The position numbers were made by a program, and so were the translations under genes. The notes under the pieces are model-generated. The model ran no database searches. It was given only the letters and a program-made list of their open reading frames with translations, and was not told the DNA's origin. A DNA stretch of 64,000 nt from Succinispira mobilis DSM 6222 (GTDB lineage: Bacteria > Bacillota > Negativicutes > Acidaminococcales > Succinispiraceae), in contig NZ_KB913028.1 of the NCBI RefSeq assembly GCF_000384135.1, positions 642,851 through 706,850 on the forward strand, written 5' to 3'. Of the stretch, positions 1-8,343 are shown one piece after another (position 1 is the stretch's first letter; every line of letters starts with the position of its first letter).

Positions 1-61
1 AAAAGATAAATATTATGAAATGGTATGTAGTCAAATGGGAGTTAATGCATAATAAGTACCT

Positions 62-101
62 GGACAGGGACATTGCAATAGTAATGGTCCTGTCTTTTTT
101 A
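62..101 (+). terminator. Intrinsic terminator of the gene to the left of the window
   Basis: An imperfect stem (GACAGG with CCTGTC, extended with a bulge) closes a loop of about 20 nt and runs into six T residues. No gene lies between the window edge and this hairpin, so it probably ends a gene outside the window. Confidence 0.65.
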
Positions 102-351
102 TTATATCTTGAAATATTATTAAATAATGATATTATTATTATTAATTAGAATAGTTTGAACGAAAAAAACAATAATGGTAACGATATTGGGTTTTAGGAG
201 AAACTTAAAACTAAATTGTATACAAAACAACTTGAAAAGGAGGTTAGATTCCAATGTTTTAGAAATATGTTGGTGGAAATTAGTTGCTTAAAGGTTGTGG
301 TTATGGCCCACGGTAGGTATTTAAATTGCGTACTATAAAGGGGTGGTAAAA
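102..351. other. Intergenic leader of the chemoreceptor gene
   Basis: AT-rich sequence with no gene or RNA family that I recognise. It ends in an AAAGGGG ribosome binding site at 337-343. I see no convincing sigma-A or sigma-28 promoter in it. Confidence 0.4.
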
Positions 352-2073
352 GTGAACTGGTTAAACAACTTAAAGGTTTCCCAAAAATTAATCTTTTTAA
401 TAACAATTTTATTAGCAGCTTTAATTGGTGTTGGAGCTACGGGGTATTATTTCTTGAATCAGACTAATGAAGCACTAAGCAAAATGTATAATGAAAAGTT
501 GATGGCGGTTGAATGGTTGAATGAGAATAGAATTCATGCGCGGAAAATAGAAGCGGATACTTTTGCGCTGATGTTGACTACAAATGAGAAGGAAAATCAA
601 AATTTGTTGGCGGAAATAAATAATCGAAGCAAATTGTTTGATGAGAACTTGCTCAAATATGAAAAACTACCTTTAACGGATAAGGATCGCGATGGTTTAA
701 AAACAGTAAGAGCAGATCTGTTAAAATATCGTGAAGTGCGCCGTAGAGTAATTGAATTAGCGTTGCAAAACAAAAACGCAGAAGCATATAATATTTATGC
801 ACAGCAAGGAGCAGGAATATCTTTGGCGTTTGCTAAAGAATTAAGATTATTAGCTGAGGAAGCTCAAAAAGCCGCGGCTAAAATGAATGAAGATAATAAA
901 AAACAATCGGAATTTGTGCGTAATTTGTTTATTGGTGTGATAACTTTTATGGTTGTTTTAGGGCTGATATTAGGATTGTTAATTATAAAAAGAGTTACCA
1001 AAAGACTTAATGATGTGGTGTTATTTATTAATATTTTGGCTGACGGTAATTTCTCGCAAAAAGTTGCGGCGGAAAATATGGCCGATTTGAGTGAGTTTGG
1101 GGAAGTATCCCGAGCAATTAACACTATGAATAACAACATTGGCAGCTTAATTAAGCAATTAGCTAGTACTTCAGAGCAGATGGCTGCCGCTTCAGAAGAG
1201 CTTAACGCCAGTGCTGAACAATCTGCGCAGGCTTCTAATCAGATTGCTGTTTCGGTTACAGAGGTTGCTCAAGGTACAGATAAACAATTAAACTTGGTAG
1301 GGGAAACTAATACCTTGGTACATAAAATTACTAATGCCATCGAACAGGTGGCTGGAAATACGGAAGTTGTAGCGGCTTCAGCAGAGAAAACTGCGGATAC
1401 AGCTAATAATGGTGAAGTGGCGATTAAAAAAGCTGTAAGCCAAATGCAAACTATTGAAGACAAAACCAATGCTACGGCTAGCGTCATTGGCGAATTAGAA
1501 GGACGATCTAAACAAATTGGGCAGATTGTAGAAGTTATCTCGAATATTGCGGCGCAAACGAACTTACTAGCTTTAAATGCGGCAATTGAAGCGGCTAGAG
1601 CTGGAGAAGCGGGACGGGGGTTTGCTGTAGTAGCTGAAGAAGTTCGTAAATTAGCAGAACAGTCTCAAGAGGCTGCTAAACAGATAACCGAGTTGATAAA
1701 TGATGTTCAAACGCATACTAATAGTGCAGTTACTTTTATGAATGACAGTAAAAAAGAAGTTGAAAGTGGAACTCAAGTAGTTGCGATTGCAGGGCAAAAC
1801 TTTGAAACTATTTTAGCTATGGTGCGAGATATGACGAATCAAATTAATGAAATTTCTGCGGCTGTGCAAGAAGTAACCAGTGGAGCACAAAATGTAGCTA
1901 CGGCAGTGGAAGAAATTGATGAAGAGAGCAAAAAGTCCTCGGAGCAAACCCAAACAATTTCAGCAGCTACCGAAGAACAAGCAGCTTCTGTGGAAGAGAT
2001 TGCCTCGGCCAGTCAACATTTAGCCAAAATGGCCGAAAGCTTACAAGTTGCAATCAGTAAATTTAAGGTTTAA
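352..2073 (+). CDS. Methyl-accepting chemotaxis protein
   Basis: Transmembrane chemoreceptor of 573 residues that signals to CheA/CheW. Seen: an N-terminal membrane segment (about residues 10-33), an extracytoplasmic helical region of about 150 residues resembling 4HB_MCP sensor domains, a second membrane segment near 190-212, a HAMP region, and a long signalling coiled coil. The hairpin tip carries the conserved stretch [20 protein letters not shown]. The GTG at 352 is preferred over the in-frame GTG at 343 because AAAGGGG at 337-343 is spaced 8 nt from it. The last ~45 codons are almost identical to the remnant at 7799-7958. The ligand cannot be told from the sequence. Confidence 0.93.
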   Translation: MNWLNNLKVSQKLIFLITILLAALIGVGATGYYFLNQTNEALSKMYNEKLMAVEWLNENRIHARKIEADTFALMLTTNEKENQNLLAEINNRSKLFDENLLKYEKLPLTDKDRDGLKTVRADLLKYREVRRRVIELALQNKNAEAYNIYAQQGAGISLAFAKELRLLAEEAQKAAAKMNEDNKKQSEFVRNLFIGVITFMVVLGLILGLLIIKRVTKRLNDVVLFINILADGNFSQKVAAENMADLSEFGEVSRAINTMNNNIGSLIKQLASTSEQMAAASEELNASAEQSAQASNQIAVSVTEVAQGTDKQLNLVGETNTLVHKITNAIEQVAGNTEVVAASAEKTADTANNGEVAIKKAVSQMQTIEDKTNATASVIGELEGRSKQIGQIVEVISNIAAQTNLLALNAAIEAARAGEAGRGFAVVAEEVRKLAEQSQEAAKQITELINDVQTHTNSAVTFMNDSKKEVESGTQVVAIAGQNFETILAMVRDMTNQINEISAAVQEVTSGAQNVATAVEEIDEESKKSSEQTQTISAATEEQAASVEEIASASQHLAKMAESLQVAISKFKV

Positions 2074-2080
2074 GCTATTA

Positions 2081-2107
2081 GCGCACTCTTTGGATAAAGG
2101 AGTGCGC
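2081..2107 (+). terminator. Stem-loop after the chemoreceptor gene
   Basis: Perfect 8-bp stem GCGCACTC/GAGTGCGC with an 11-nt loop, 7 nt after the stop codon. The following T tract is weak (AATTTTAATATTT), so termination may be incomplete. Confidence 0.6.
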
Positions 2108-2216
2108 AGTAATTTTAATATTTATGTGAAAATGAGGCGGAAAATATAAAAACAACTGCGGATTACCAAAAAAAGGCAGGCAGATGTTTATAAAATAATA
2201 TAATTTAGGAGTTAAG

Positions 2217-2606
2217 ATGATAAAAAATAAAAAATTAGTTTTTACAGTTTTGGCGAGCAGTTTTGCTGTATGTAAATTGCGCCCCGAAGCTTCAATACCA
2301 AAATGGGCATATCAAGGTAGGTTTATTAGTATTACTAAAACGGAAGAAGAGGTTTCGATAGTTTGCCAGACGGATAATATCCCTGAAGATGTAGTTTGTG
2401 CTAAAAATTGGCGGGCTTTGAAAATTGTAGCCGAACTTGATTTTAGCTTAGTAGGTATATTGGCAAAAATAAGTACTGTTTTAGCGAACGCAGGTATAAG
2501 TATTTTTGCAATCTCTACCTATAACACGGATTATATTTTGGTCAAACAAGAACAATTAGACAAAACATTGCAAACCTTGTTGGATGCAGGTTATGAATTT
2601 ATCTAA
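2217..2606 (+). CDS. ACT-domain protein
   Basis: A 129-residue cytoplasmic protein with the arrangement of the small ACT_7-type family: an N-terminal half (1-62) and a C-terminal ACT domain (about 65-128) with the pattern FSLVGILAKISTVLANAGIS. ACT domains bind amino acids or similar small ligands. The family has no assigned reaction, and no enzyme is attached here, so the ligand is unknown. An AGGAG ribosome binding site lies 6 nt before the ATG. It stands alone between a chemoreceptor and an unknown secreted protein. Confidence 0.8.
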   Translation: MIKNKKLVFTVLASSFAVCKLRPEASIPKWAYQGRFISITKTEEEVSIVCQTDNIPEDVVCAKNWRALKIVAELDFSLVGILAKISTVLANAGISIFAISTYNTDYILVKQEQLDKTLQTLLDAGYEFI

Positions 2607-2654
2607 TTGCAAAAGATTACGATTGTTTAACTTATTATACGAGGAGTGCTGCGA

Positions 2655-3404
2655 ATGTTGAAGAAAACTTTGTTTATTTTATTTTGCCTAAATATCCTAG
2701 TTAATGTTGTTAGTGCCAAAGAATTGCGCCAAGTAGCAGAAGCTCCCGTGGGGAAATATTTTTATGTCAATAGCTATGAAAGTGAAAATAACATAAATCA
2801 GCTAGAGGTAGATATTTTATTTATTCCGAATAAAAAAGAAATAGGAAGTCCAGACCACACAATTTTTAAGTATGTTATTAATTTAACAGAAGGAACTAGT
2901 GTTTGCACTACCAGGCAAGACTATAATGAAAAAAAACAACTTTATCAAGAACATTATTACGGCAAATTAATAGTTGTGCCTGTAAAAGATGTAGATTGTT
3001 TAGTTAATTCTTTAAAGATAATTGCCCAACAACCCTTGCAAACAGAAGAGCGATTTAGGATTAGTGAAGCAACAGAAGGCTTGGAATATGTTACGGAGTG
3101 GTTAAAGAGTTTTCGAGCCTTAACAATAACTACTGAAAATAGTTTAGCAAAAAGTGAAAAAGAAAAAATTGGTAATTTGGGTGCGGATGTCCAAACTTTG
3201 GGATTTTACAATTGGCCTAAAACAATAGAAGGGACTTTGTTGAAACAAGAATACGAGATTAGTTATCTAGAATATCAATTAGCCTTAGAACGTAAAGCAA
3301 ATGGCAAAACTAATTTGGCTGATGTGCAAGAAAAAGAAGAAAAGTATCTGTTGCTGAAAATAAAAATGTTAAATTTTTTGCGCAAATTTCATATTGCTGA
3401 TTAG
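2655..3404 (+). CDS. Unknown secreted or periplasmic protein
   Basis: I do not recognise a family. The 249-residue product starts with a lysine-rich N-terminus, a hydrophobic core and SAK (residues 1 to about 22), which reads as a Sec signal peptide. The mature part is hydrophilic, with two cysteines near the middle (in CTTRQ and DVDCL) that could form a disulphide. Its last ~70 residues are charged and helical, likely a short coiled coil. The ATG at 2655 is chosen over the in-frame GTG at 2646 because GAGGAG at 2641-2646 fits it and because the signal peptide starts there. Confidence 0.6.
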   Translation: MLKKTLFILFCLNILVNVVSAKELRQVAEAPVGKYFYVNSYESENNINQLEVDILFIPNKKEIGSPDHTIFKYVINLTEGTSVCTTRQDYNEKKQLYQEHYYGKLIVVPVKDVDCLVNSLKIIAQQPLQTEERFRISEATEGLEYVTEWLKSFRALTITTENSLAKSEKEKIGNLGADVQTLGFYNWPKTIEGTLLKQEYEISYLEYQLALERKANGKTNLADVQEKEEKYLLLKIKMLNFLRKFHIAD

Positions 3405-3714
3405 TAAAAATTTTGCTAAAAATATGGCAATTTATTTAATATATTTTGAAGAAAATGTATTAAATAGCTTTGCTTTGGGTGGTTACTATCCCAGATAATA
3501 TTACTAAAATAAGTAATAACATTACGTATACTGCAAAAAAATATTTATACGTATTTTAAAATTAGCGAAGTAACTTTCTTTGCTAATGGAATCACTAGTT
3601 TTATATTCAGAATTGTATTTTTAAATATTAGGATGGACAAACAACAAATCGGAAGTTTTTCTAATATAAACTAGTAGATGCTTCTATGCACTGATAAGCA
3701 AAATAATAAAAAAG
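3405..3714. other. Intergenic region without a recognisable gene
   Basis: About 310 bases of very AT-rich sequence. The only small reading frame (about 24 codons near 3424) has no ribosome binding site. A weak inverted repeat lies near 3564-3590 (TTAGC...GCTAA). I see nothing else. Confidence 0.4.
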
Positions 3715-3802
3715 AACTATACTAAAATGAACCACCGCAAAAAAGTTAGGCTTAAAATCTAACTATTAAAGAGGTTGGTTTAAAACAAGTATAGTTTTTT
3801 TT
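3715..3802 (+). terminator. Long stem-loop followed by a T tract
   Basis: The arms AACTATACT (3715) and AGTATAGTT (ending 3797) continue inwards through AAAATGAACCA and TGGTTTAAAAC, enclosing a second small hairpin (GTTAG...CTAAC). Eight T residues follow. It reads as an intrinsic terminator, about 310 nt after the secreted-protein gene and upstream of the ablA promoter. Confidence 0.6.
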
Positions 3803-3868
3803 ATAAATGAAACATTGTGGTAGCAATAAATATGGGAGAAACTAATAGGAAAATAAATAAAAAACAGC

Positions 3869-3908
3869 TTGACAAAGCAACAACTTCGAATATAAAATGA
3901 AGTTGTTG
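3869..3908 (+). promoter_or_regulatory. ablA promoter with embedded perfect dyad (candidate operator)
   Basis: TTGACA at 3869-3874 and TATAAA at 3891-3896 are spaced by 16 bp. A perfect 10-bp inverted repeat, CAACAACTTC (3878-3887) and GAAGTTGTTG (3899-3908), flanks the -10 box with an 11-nt centre. Transcription would start near the right arm, so this is more likely a repressor or regulator binding site than an RNA hairpin. Confidence 0.7.
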
Positions 3909-3938
3909 GAAATGCGATAATAACTAGGGGGGAGAATT

Positions 3939-5234
3939 ATGATTAGAGATTATCGGAAAATTAATTTGTGGAAAGGCGTAACTCCACAGCAATGGCAAGA
4001 TTGGAAGTGGCAACTGCGAAATCGCATTACAAGCATAGAGCAGTTAGAACAGATAATATATATAAAACCACATGAACGCGAAGGTATACAGAATTGTTTG
4101 AAAAAATTAAGAATGGCTATTACTCCTTATTATGCGATGCTAATGAATAAAGAAGATCAAGAATGTCCAATCAGGATGCAAGCAGTACCGACGATAAAAG
4201 AAATGATAAATGACGTGGCTGATATTTTTGATCCGTTACATGAACACGAAGATTCACCAGTTCCTGGGTTAACACATCGATATCCAGATAGAGTATTACT
4301 ATTAGTTACAGATCAATGTTCCATGTATTGTCGTCATTGCACAAGGAGACGTTTTGCAGGAAAGCAAGATAAAGCTTTGGCAATCGAGAATATAGATAAA
4401 GCAATAGTTTATATAGAAAAACATTCAGAAGTTAGAGATGTATTGTTATCTGGCGGAGATGCTTTATGTATTTCCGACGAAAAACTTGAATATATTTTAA
4501 AAAAAATACGCCAGATAAGGCATGTTGAAATTATTAGAATTGGGACAAGGACACCAGTAGTTATGCCTCAAAGAATAACAACAGAATTATGTTCAATATT
4601 AAAAAAATATCAACCAATTTGGCTAAATACGCATTTTAATCATCCAAAAGAATTGACAGTGGAAGCTAAATGCGCATTGAATATGTTAGCTGATGCAGGT
4701 GTTCCTTTAGGTAACCAATCAGTGTTACTGAAAAATCTTAATGATTGTGCATACGTAATGAAATCATTAGTGCAAGAATTGGTTAGAGCTAGAGTTAGAC
4801 CTTACTATTTATATCAATGTGATTTGTCAGAAGGTATTGGGCATTTTAGAACGCCGGTATCTAGGGGTATAGAAATTATAGAAATGCTTAGAGGACATAC
4901 TTCTGGCTATGCTGTACCAACATTTGTAGTAGACGCACCTGGGGGTGGTGGAAAAATTCCCGTTGCTCCGCAATATTTAATTAGTCAATCACCAGAAAAA
5001 GTGATCTTAAGAAATTTCGAAGGCGTAATTTGCACATATGAAGAAACAAAAGATAGTAAGAAATATTGTAAGCAATGTGGACTATGTGGTAAATATAAAA
5101 GACAAGATTATCGCGGTATAGAAAAATTATATAGAGGAGAGCGGTTGTGTTTAGTTCCTAGAAGTAATATTAGAGTAAATAAACGCAAAGATAGAGGGGG
5201 CTTTAAATTTGCCGAATATGATACAGCAAAGTAA
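3939..5234 (+). CDS. ablA: Lysine 2,3-aminomutase
   Basis: Radical SAM, PLP-dependent enzyme (431 residues) that converts L-alpha-lysine to L-beta-lysine. Seen: the cluster motif CSMYCRHC (Cys127, Cys131, Cys134), the PLP lysine in PGGGGK (about residue 338), and a C-terminal cysteine group (CKQCGLC) typical of the zinc-binding tail. The two aspartates that separate lysine from glutamate aminomutases are both present (in YQCDLS and VVDAPGG), which supports lysine as substrate. A strong GGGGGGAG site precedes the ATG. The next gene overlaps it by 26 nt, so the two are translated as a unit. Also called kamA in catabolic settings. Confidence 0.93.
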   Translation: MIRDYRKINLWKGVTPQQWQDWKWQLRNRITSIEQLEQIIYIKPHEREGIQNCLKKLRMAITPYYAMLMNKEDQECPIRMQAVPTIKEMINDVADIFDPLHEHEDSPVPGLTHRYPDRVLLLVTDQCSMYCRHCTRRRFAGKQDKALAIENIDKAIVYIEKHSEVRDVLLSGGDALCISDEKLEYILKKIRQIRHVEIIRIGTRTPVVMPQRITTELCSILKKYQPIWLNTHFNHPKELTVEAKCALNMLADAGVPLGNQSVLLKNLNDCAYVMKSLVQELVRARVRPYYLYQCDLSEGIGHFRTPVSRGIEIIEMLRGHTSGYAVPTFVVDAPGGGGKIPVAPQYLISQSPEKVILRNFEGVICTYEETKDSKKYCKQCGLCGKYKRQDYRGIEKLYRGERLCLVPRSNIRVNKRKDRGGFKFAEYDTAK

Positions 5235-6072
5235 CAAAAAAATAGAATTTTTAGGTGTAGGCTTATATTTAGATTATACTAATTCTAGGCTTAAGGTAGT
5301 TGACTATAAGCAAATATCAAGAAACATAATTGATAAAATATGTTTTTTGGCAAAAAGCGAGGGTTTAGAAAAAATTATAGTTGTTTGTAGAAAAAAAGCT
5401 GTAAAAATTTTTCAAGAAAGCAAATTTGAAGTTGAGAGTACTATTGCAGGTTTTTTTGCAGGTCAAGATGGATATTTTTTAACATATTATGCTGAGCCAA
5501 AAAGAAAGCAAAGAAAAAATGCAGTCATGTGTGAAAAAGTTTTGGGCATAGTTAAAACTGCAAATAGCATAAGTAAAAATATAAAAAAAGCCAGCTTTAA
5601 CTATAGCATTAGGGATGCTGAACTTGGAGATATTCCACAATTACAGGAATTATATAGTAGTATTTTCAAGAGTTATCCAACAGCGATTTTTAAAAGAGAA
5701 TATTTAGAAATGCTAATAAATGGTAACGATATCGTTAAAGTTGCAATTGTTGAAAATAAAATTGTTAGTGTAGCATCGGCGGAAATTAATGAGAGATATT
5801 TGAACGCAGAGGTGACAGATTGTGCAACTAAACCGAATTATTCTGGGAATGGGTTGTTGTCGGAAATAATAAAAGAATTAGAGAAAGAGTTAATACAGAG
5901 AAATATAAAGACTGTATATAGCCTTTGTAGAGCTACAGAGGTAGGAATAAATAAATCTTTGAGAAACTTAAATTACACATATCAAGGGTGTTTGATAAAT
6001 AATTGTGATATTGCAGGTGATTTAGAAGATATGAATGTATGGACTAAACAGAAGATAAATATTCATACTTAA
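5209..6072 (+). CDS. ablB: Beta-lysine N-acetyltransferase (GNAT)
   Basis: GNAT-fold acetyltransferase of 287 residues, expected to acetylate beta-lysine to N(epsilon)-acetyl-beta-lysine, a compatible solute. The acetyl-CoA binding fold covers about residues 125-275 (pattern ATKPNYSGNGLLSEIIKELE). The N-terminal ~110 residues match the additional domain of AblB-type proteins rather than a generic GNAT. Its start is TTG at 5209, read from GAGGGGG at 5193-5199; the next ATG (5218) lies too far from that site. The overlap with ablA is the usual arrangement of this pair. Confidence 0.85.
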   Translation: MPNMIQQSNKKIEFLGVGLYLDYTNSRLKVVDYKQISRNIIDKICFLAKSEGLEKIIVVCRKKAVKIFQESKFEVESTIAGFFAGQDGYFLTYYAEPKRKQRKNAVMCEKVLGIVKTANSISKNIKKASFNYSIRDAELGDIPQLQELYSSIFKSYPTAIFKREYLEMLINGNDIVKVAIVENKIVSVASAEINERYLNAEVTDCATKPNYSGNGLLSEIIKELEKELIQRNIKTVYSLCRATEVGINKSLRNLNYTYQGCLINNCDIAGDLEDMNVWTKQKINIHT

Positions 6073-6268
6073 GAAGTTAAATAAAATATACCGAAAATTT
6101 AATTAAAAATAATTTTGCTTTAAAAATAAAAGAAGCTAATAAATTCCGTGATTAAAAAATAATGTATACAAAAAGCACAAGTGTGTAAAATCGAATCGGA
6201 GACAAAGAATTATATGGTGGAAAAGCGGCTGTTGAAATAGATAAGTGTAACATTTTAACTATTTTCAG
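6073..6268. other. Intergenic stretch downstream of ablB
   Basis: AT-rich, with no gene or clear hairpin terminator for ablB. It leads into the dcuC promoter. I see nothing else in it. Confidence 0.35.
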
Positions 6269-6297
6269 TAGACAAAAAAACAATCATGTGCTATAAT
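6269..6297 (+). promoter_or_regulatory. Promoter upstream of dcuC
   Basis: TAGACA (6269-6274), a 17-bp spacer and a perfect TATAAT (6292-6297). Transcription is expected to start near 6304. Confidence 0.7.
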
Positions 6298-6308
6298 ATT
6301 AAATGTGG

Positions 6309-6350
6309 CAAAGGCGCCTTCTGAAAAAAGAAAGCGACCTTTGTTTTTTT
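6309..6350 (+). terminator. Terminator-like hairpin directly after the dcuC promoter
   Basis: CAAAGG (6309) pairs with CCTTTG (ending 6343), with further CGC/GCG and TTC/GAA pairing inside, followed by seven T residues. It begins about 5 nt after the predicted start site and lies 96 nt before the dcuC ATG. It may be an attenuator, or the end of a very short RNA. Confidence 0.65.
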
Positions 6351-6445
6351 GTATGAATATATATACTTTGATAAGGCGGTTATTATTTATGACTGTTATT
6401 TATATTCAACAAAATACAAATAATTAAAAGAGGAGATGTTGGCTG

Positions 6446-7699
6446 ATGATGATTTATTTGGGTATTGTATTAGTTATAGCGACAATTTATTTTTTAGTAA
6501 AACGCTATGATGCGCGGTTAGTTTTATTAGCTTCTGGTATTATTATGGCATGTGTAGCTGGGACGCCAATGGCTTCTCTGAGTGCTTTTGCCAAAAACAT
6601 GACTAACGGTGGATTGATTCAAGCTGTTTGTTCAGTTATGGGTTTTGCCATGGTTATGAAGTATACGGAATGTGACAAACATTTGATTAATTTTATGGCT
6701 TCCGGTTTGTCAAAGTTTAGATTATTTTTAATTCCGGGAGTTGTTTTTGCTACTTACGCTGTTAATATCGCTTTGCCTAGTGCAGCAGGCACAGCCGCAG
6801 CAGCAGGAGCTATTTTTGTGCCACTAATGATGTCGGCAGGAGTACACCCAGCAATGGCAGGTGCAGCTGTGAAGTGTGGTACTTACGGCAGTATGCTTAA
6901 TCCAGGGTTAGCACACAATCCTTTTGTTGCAAAGATTGCAGGGATTAGCGTAATGGAAGTTATAGGCTTTCATTATAAAGCGAATATTGCTTCATTGGTT
7001 ATGGCAGCAATTTTAATTACAGTTATTGCTTATTATAAAAAAGAGCACCAAGGTTATAAGGCTACTGATTATGAGACTGATGAATCCTTTAAGGTTAATT
7101 TTCTTTATGCATTAATGCCAATTCTACCAATTATTGTTTTAATTCTTGGTTCAACTAAAGTAGTGCCAGCTTTGAAAATGGGTGTGCCAGAGGCAATGAT
7201 TTTAGGTTCTATTGCAGCACTAGCAGCTACGAGGAAAAATCCAGTTAAACTTACAAATGCATTTTTTGATGGCATGGGCAAAGCATATACGGATATTTTA
7301 GGTATAATTATTGCAGCAGGAGTATTTGTTTCAGGAATGACAGCTATGGGTCTAGTTAAAGCTTTTACTACAGCCATGTTAAACAATCCTGCAATAGTAA
7401 AAGTTTGTGCTGCTATTGGTCCATTTATTTTAGGGGTAGTTACTGGCTCGGGAGACGCAGCAACCTTTGCTTTTAATGAAGCAGTTACACCTCATGCTAA
7501 AGATTTTGGAATGTCAGCGGTGCAAATGGGAAGCATGGCAACTTTAGGGGGAACTTTAGGCAGAACAATGTCCCCAATTGCTGGTGCAACTATCATAATT
7601 GCTGGTATTGCGGGAGTAAATCCAATGGAAATTGCTAAACGTAATTATTTGCCAATGATTGGGGCTATGATTGCAGGAATGATTTTCTTATTGATGTAA
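6446..7699 (+). CDS. dcuC: Anaerobic C4-dicarboxylate carrier, DcuC family
   Basis: Polytopic inner-membrane carrier (417 residues, roughly 10-12 hydrophobic segments throughout) that moves succinate, fumarate or malate, often as antiport. It resembles DcuC in its glycine- and alanine-rich membrane segments, such as ALPSAAGTAAAAGAIFVPL, and a late conserved region around VTGSGDAATFAFNEAV. It is somewhat shorter than the ~460-residue E. coli protein. An AGGAG site lies 10 nt before the first of two adjacent ATGs (6446, 6449). It stands alone, ended by a strong hairpin. With the methylmalonyl-CoA mutase nearby it fits succinate uptake or export in a propionate pathway; that link is inference. 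Confidence 0.85.
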   Translation: MMIYLGIVLVIATIYFLVKRYDARLVLLASGIIMACVAGTPMASLSAFAKNMTNGGLIQAVCSVMGFAMVMKYTECDKHLINFMASGLSKFRLFLIPGVVFATYAVNIALPSAAGTAAAAGAIFVPLMMSAGVHPAMAGAAVKCGTYGSMLNPGLAHNPFVAKIAGISVMEVIGFHYKANIASLVMAAILITVIAYYKKEHQGYKATDYETDESFKVNFLYALMPILPIIVLILGSTKVVPALKMGVPEAMILGSIAALAATRKNPVKLTNAFFDGMGKAYTDILGIIIAAGVFVSGMTAMGLVKAFTTAMLNNPAIVKVCAAIGPFILGVVTGSGDAATFAFNEAVTPHAKDFGMSAVQMGSMATLGGTLGRTMSPIAGATIIIAGIAGVNPMEIAKRNYLPMIGAMIAGMIFLLM

Positions 7700-7729
7700 A
7701 TATGAATAACCTAGATTAGAAAAAAACTA

Positions 7730-7778
7730 CAGCAGTAAGTTACCAAACTTAGTTTGATAACTTACTGCTGTTTATTTT
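7730..7778 (+). terminator. Terminator after dcuC (probably bidirectional)
   Basis: CAGCAGTAAGTTA pairs with TAACTTACTGCTG, then a T-rich run follows. A run of A residues precedes the left arm, so it can also end transcription arriving from the right on the minus strand. Confidence 0.85.
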
Positions 7779-7798
7779 AGAGAATATAAAAAATAAAT

Positions 7799-7958
7799 TT
7801 AAACTTTAAATTTGCCGATTGCTACTTGTAAGTCTTCGGCCATTTTTGCTAAATGTTGACTGGCCGAGGCTATTTCTTCAACTGAGGCGGATTGTTCTTC
7901 GGTAGCCGCTGAAATAGTCTGGGTTTGTTCAGAAGCTTTTTGACTTTCGGCGTCAATA
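7799..7958 (-). pseudogene. C-terminal remnant of a chemoreceptor gene
   Basis: On the minus strand this encodes only the last ~53 residues of a methyl-accepting chemotaxis protein, from [20 protein letters not shown] to a terminal GKFKV and stop. It is almost identical to the end of the receptor at 352-2073, including most codons. The rest of the gene is missing: homology stops abruptly near 7958, where an unrelated reading frame on the other strand begins. It lies next to the bidirectional terminator that probably served it. Confidence 0.85.
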
Positions 7959-7961
7959 TTA

Positions 7962-8162
7962 AGCTATACTGAAGCGGGATATCGTCAACCCACTTTTGAC
8001 GTTTTAGAGCGGATTATAATAGCATTAGGTTTTTCCCTGTCAGACTTTTTTGCTTGTGAACAGAATGTTATTGATCCAGAACTTACTAAACTTTTGCAAG
8101 CAACAAAAAAATTGAATTCAGAGCAACGTAGATTACTGCGTAAATTTGTAAATAGTTTGTAA
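7962..8162 (+). pseudogene. C-terminal remnant of an XRE-family regulator
   Basis: An open frame of 66 codons with no start, reading SYTEAGYRQPTFDVLERI and ending in KFVNSL and stop. The pattern (E.G.R.PTFDVLERII.ALG.SLSDFF) is the second half of a Cro/CI-type helix-turn-helix domain, followed by a short C-terminal tail. The first half of the domain and the promoter are missing. It abuts the chemoreceptor remnant within a few bases. Its terminator at 8217 is intact. Confidence 0.8.
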
Positions 8163-8216
8163 TGTATACTTCATAATAATAAATTGTTTGTTATTTTAAT
8201 AGTATTTAGATTTTGA

Positions 8217-8249
8217 GAACAGACTGGCAAATGTTAGTCTGTTCTTTTG
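8217..8249 (+). terminator. Terminator of the XRE remnant
   Basis: Perfect 9-bp stem GAACAGACT/AGTCTGTTC with a 10-nt loop, then TTTTGATTT. Confidence 0.75.
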
Positions 8250-8272
8250 ATTTGGGAAAATATGATTAACTC

Positions 8273-8311
8273 AAAATACATATTGACAAACTTAAATATG
8301 TATTTTAGAAT
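8273..8311 (+). promoter_or_regulatory. ars promoter and ArsR operator
   Basis: TTGACA (8283-8288), a 17-bp spacer and TAGAAT (8306-8311). A perfect 12-bp inverted repeat, AAAATACATATT (8273-8284) and AATATGTATTTT (8295-8306), overlaps both boxes. This is the expected place and form for autorepression by the ArsR encoded next. Confidence 0.8.
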
Positions 8312-8343
8312 AACACATAGATAATCATCAATATGAGGTGTGT

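Noticed and set aside
3424..3498. Reading frame of about 24 codons after the secreted-protein gene
   Set aside because: No ribosome binding site, no promoter and no recognisable composition.
3725..3745. GAACCACCGC resembling a T-box antiterminator motif upstream of ablA
   Set aside because: The T-box consensus AGGGTGGNACCGCG is not met on either strand, and there is no specifier stem. The hairpin is better explained as a terminator.
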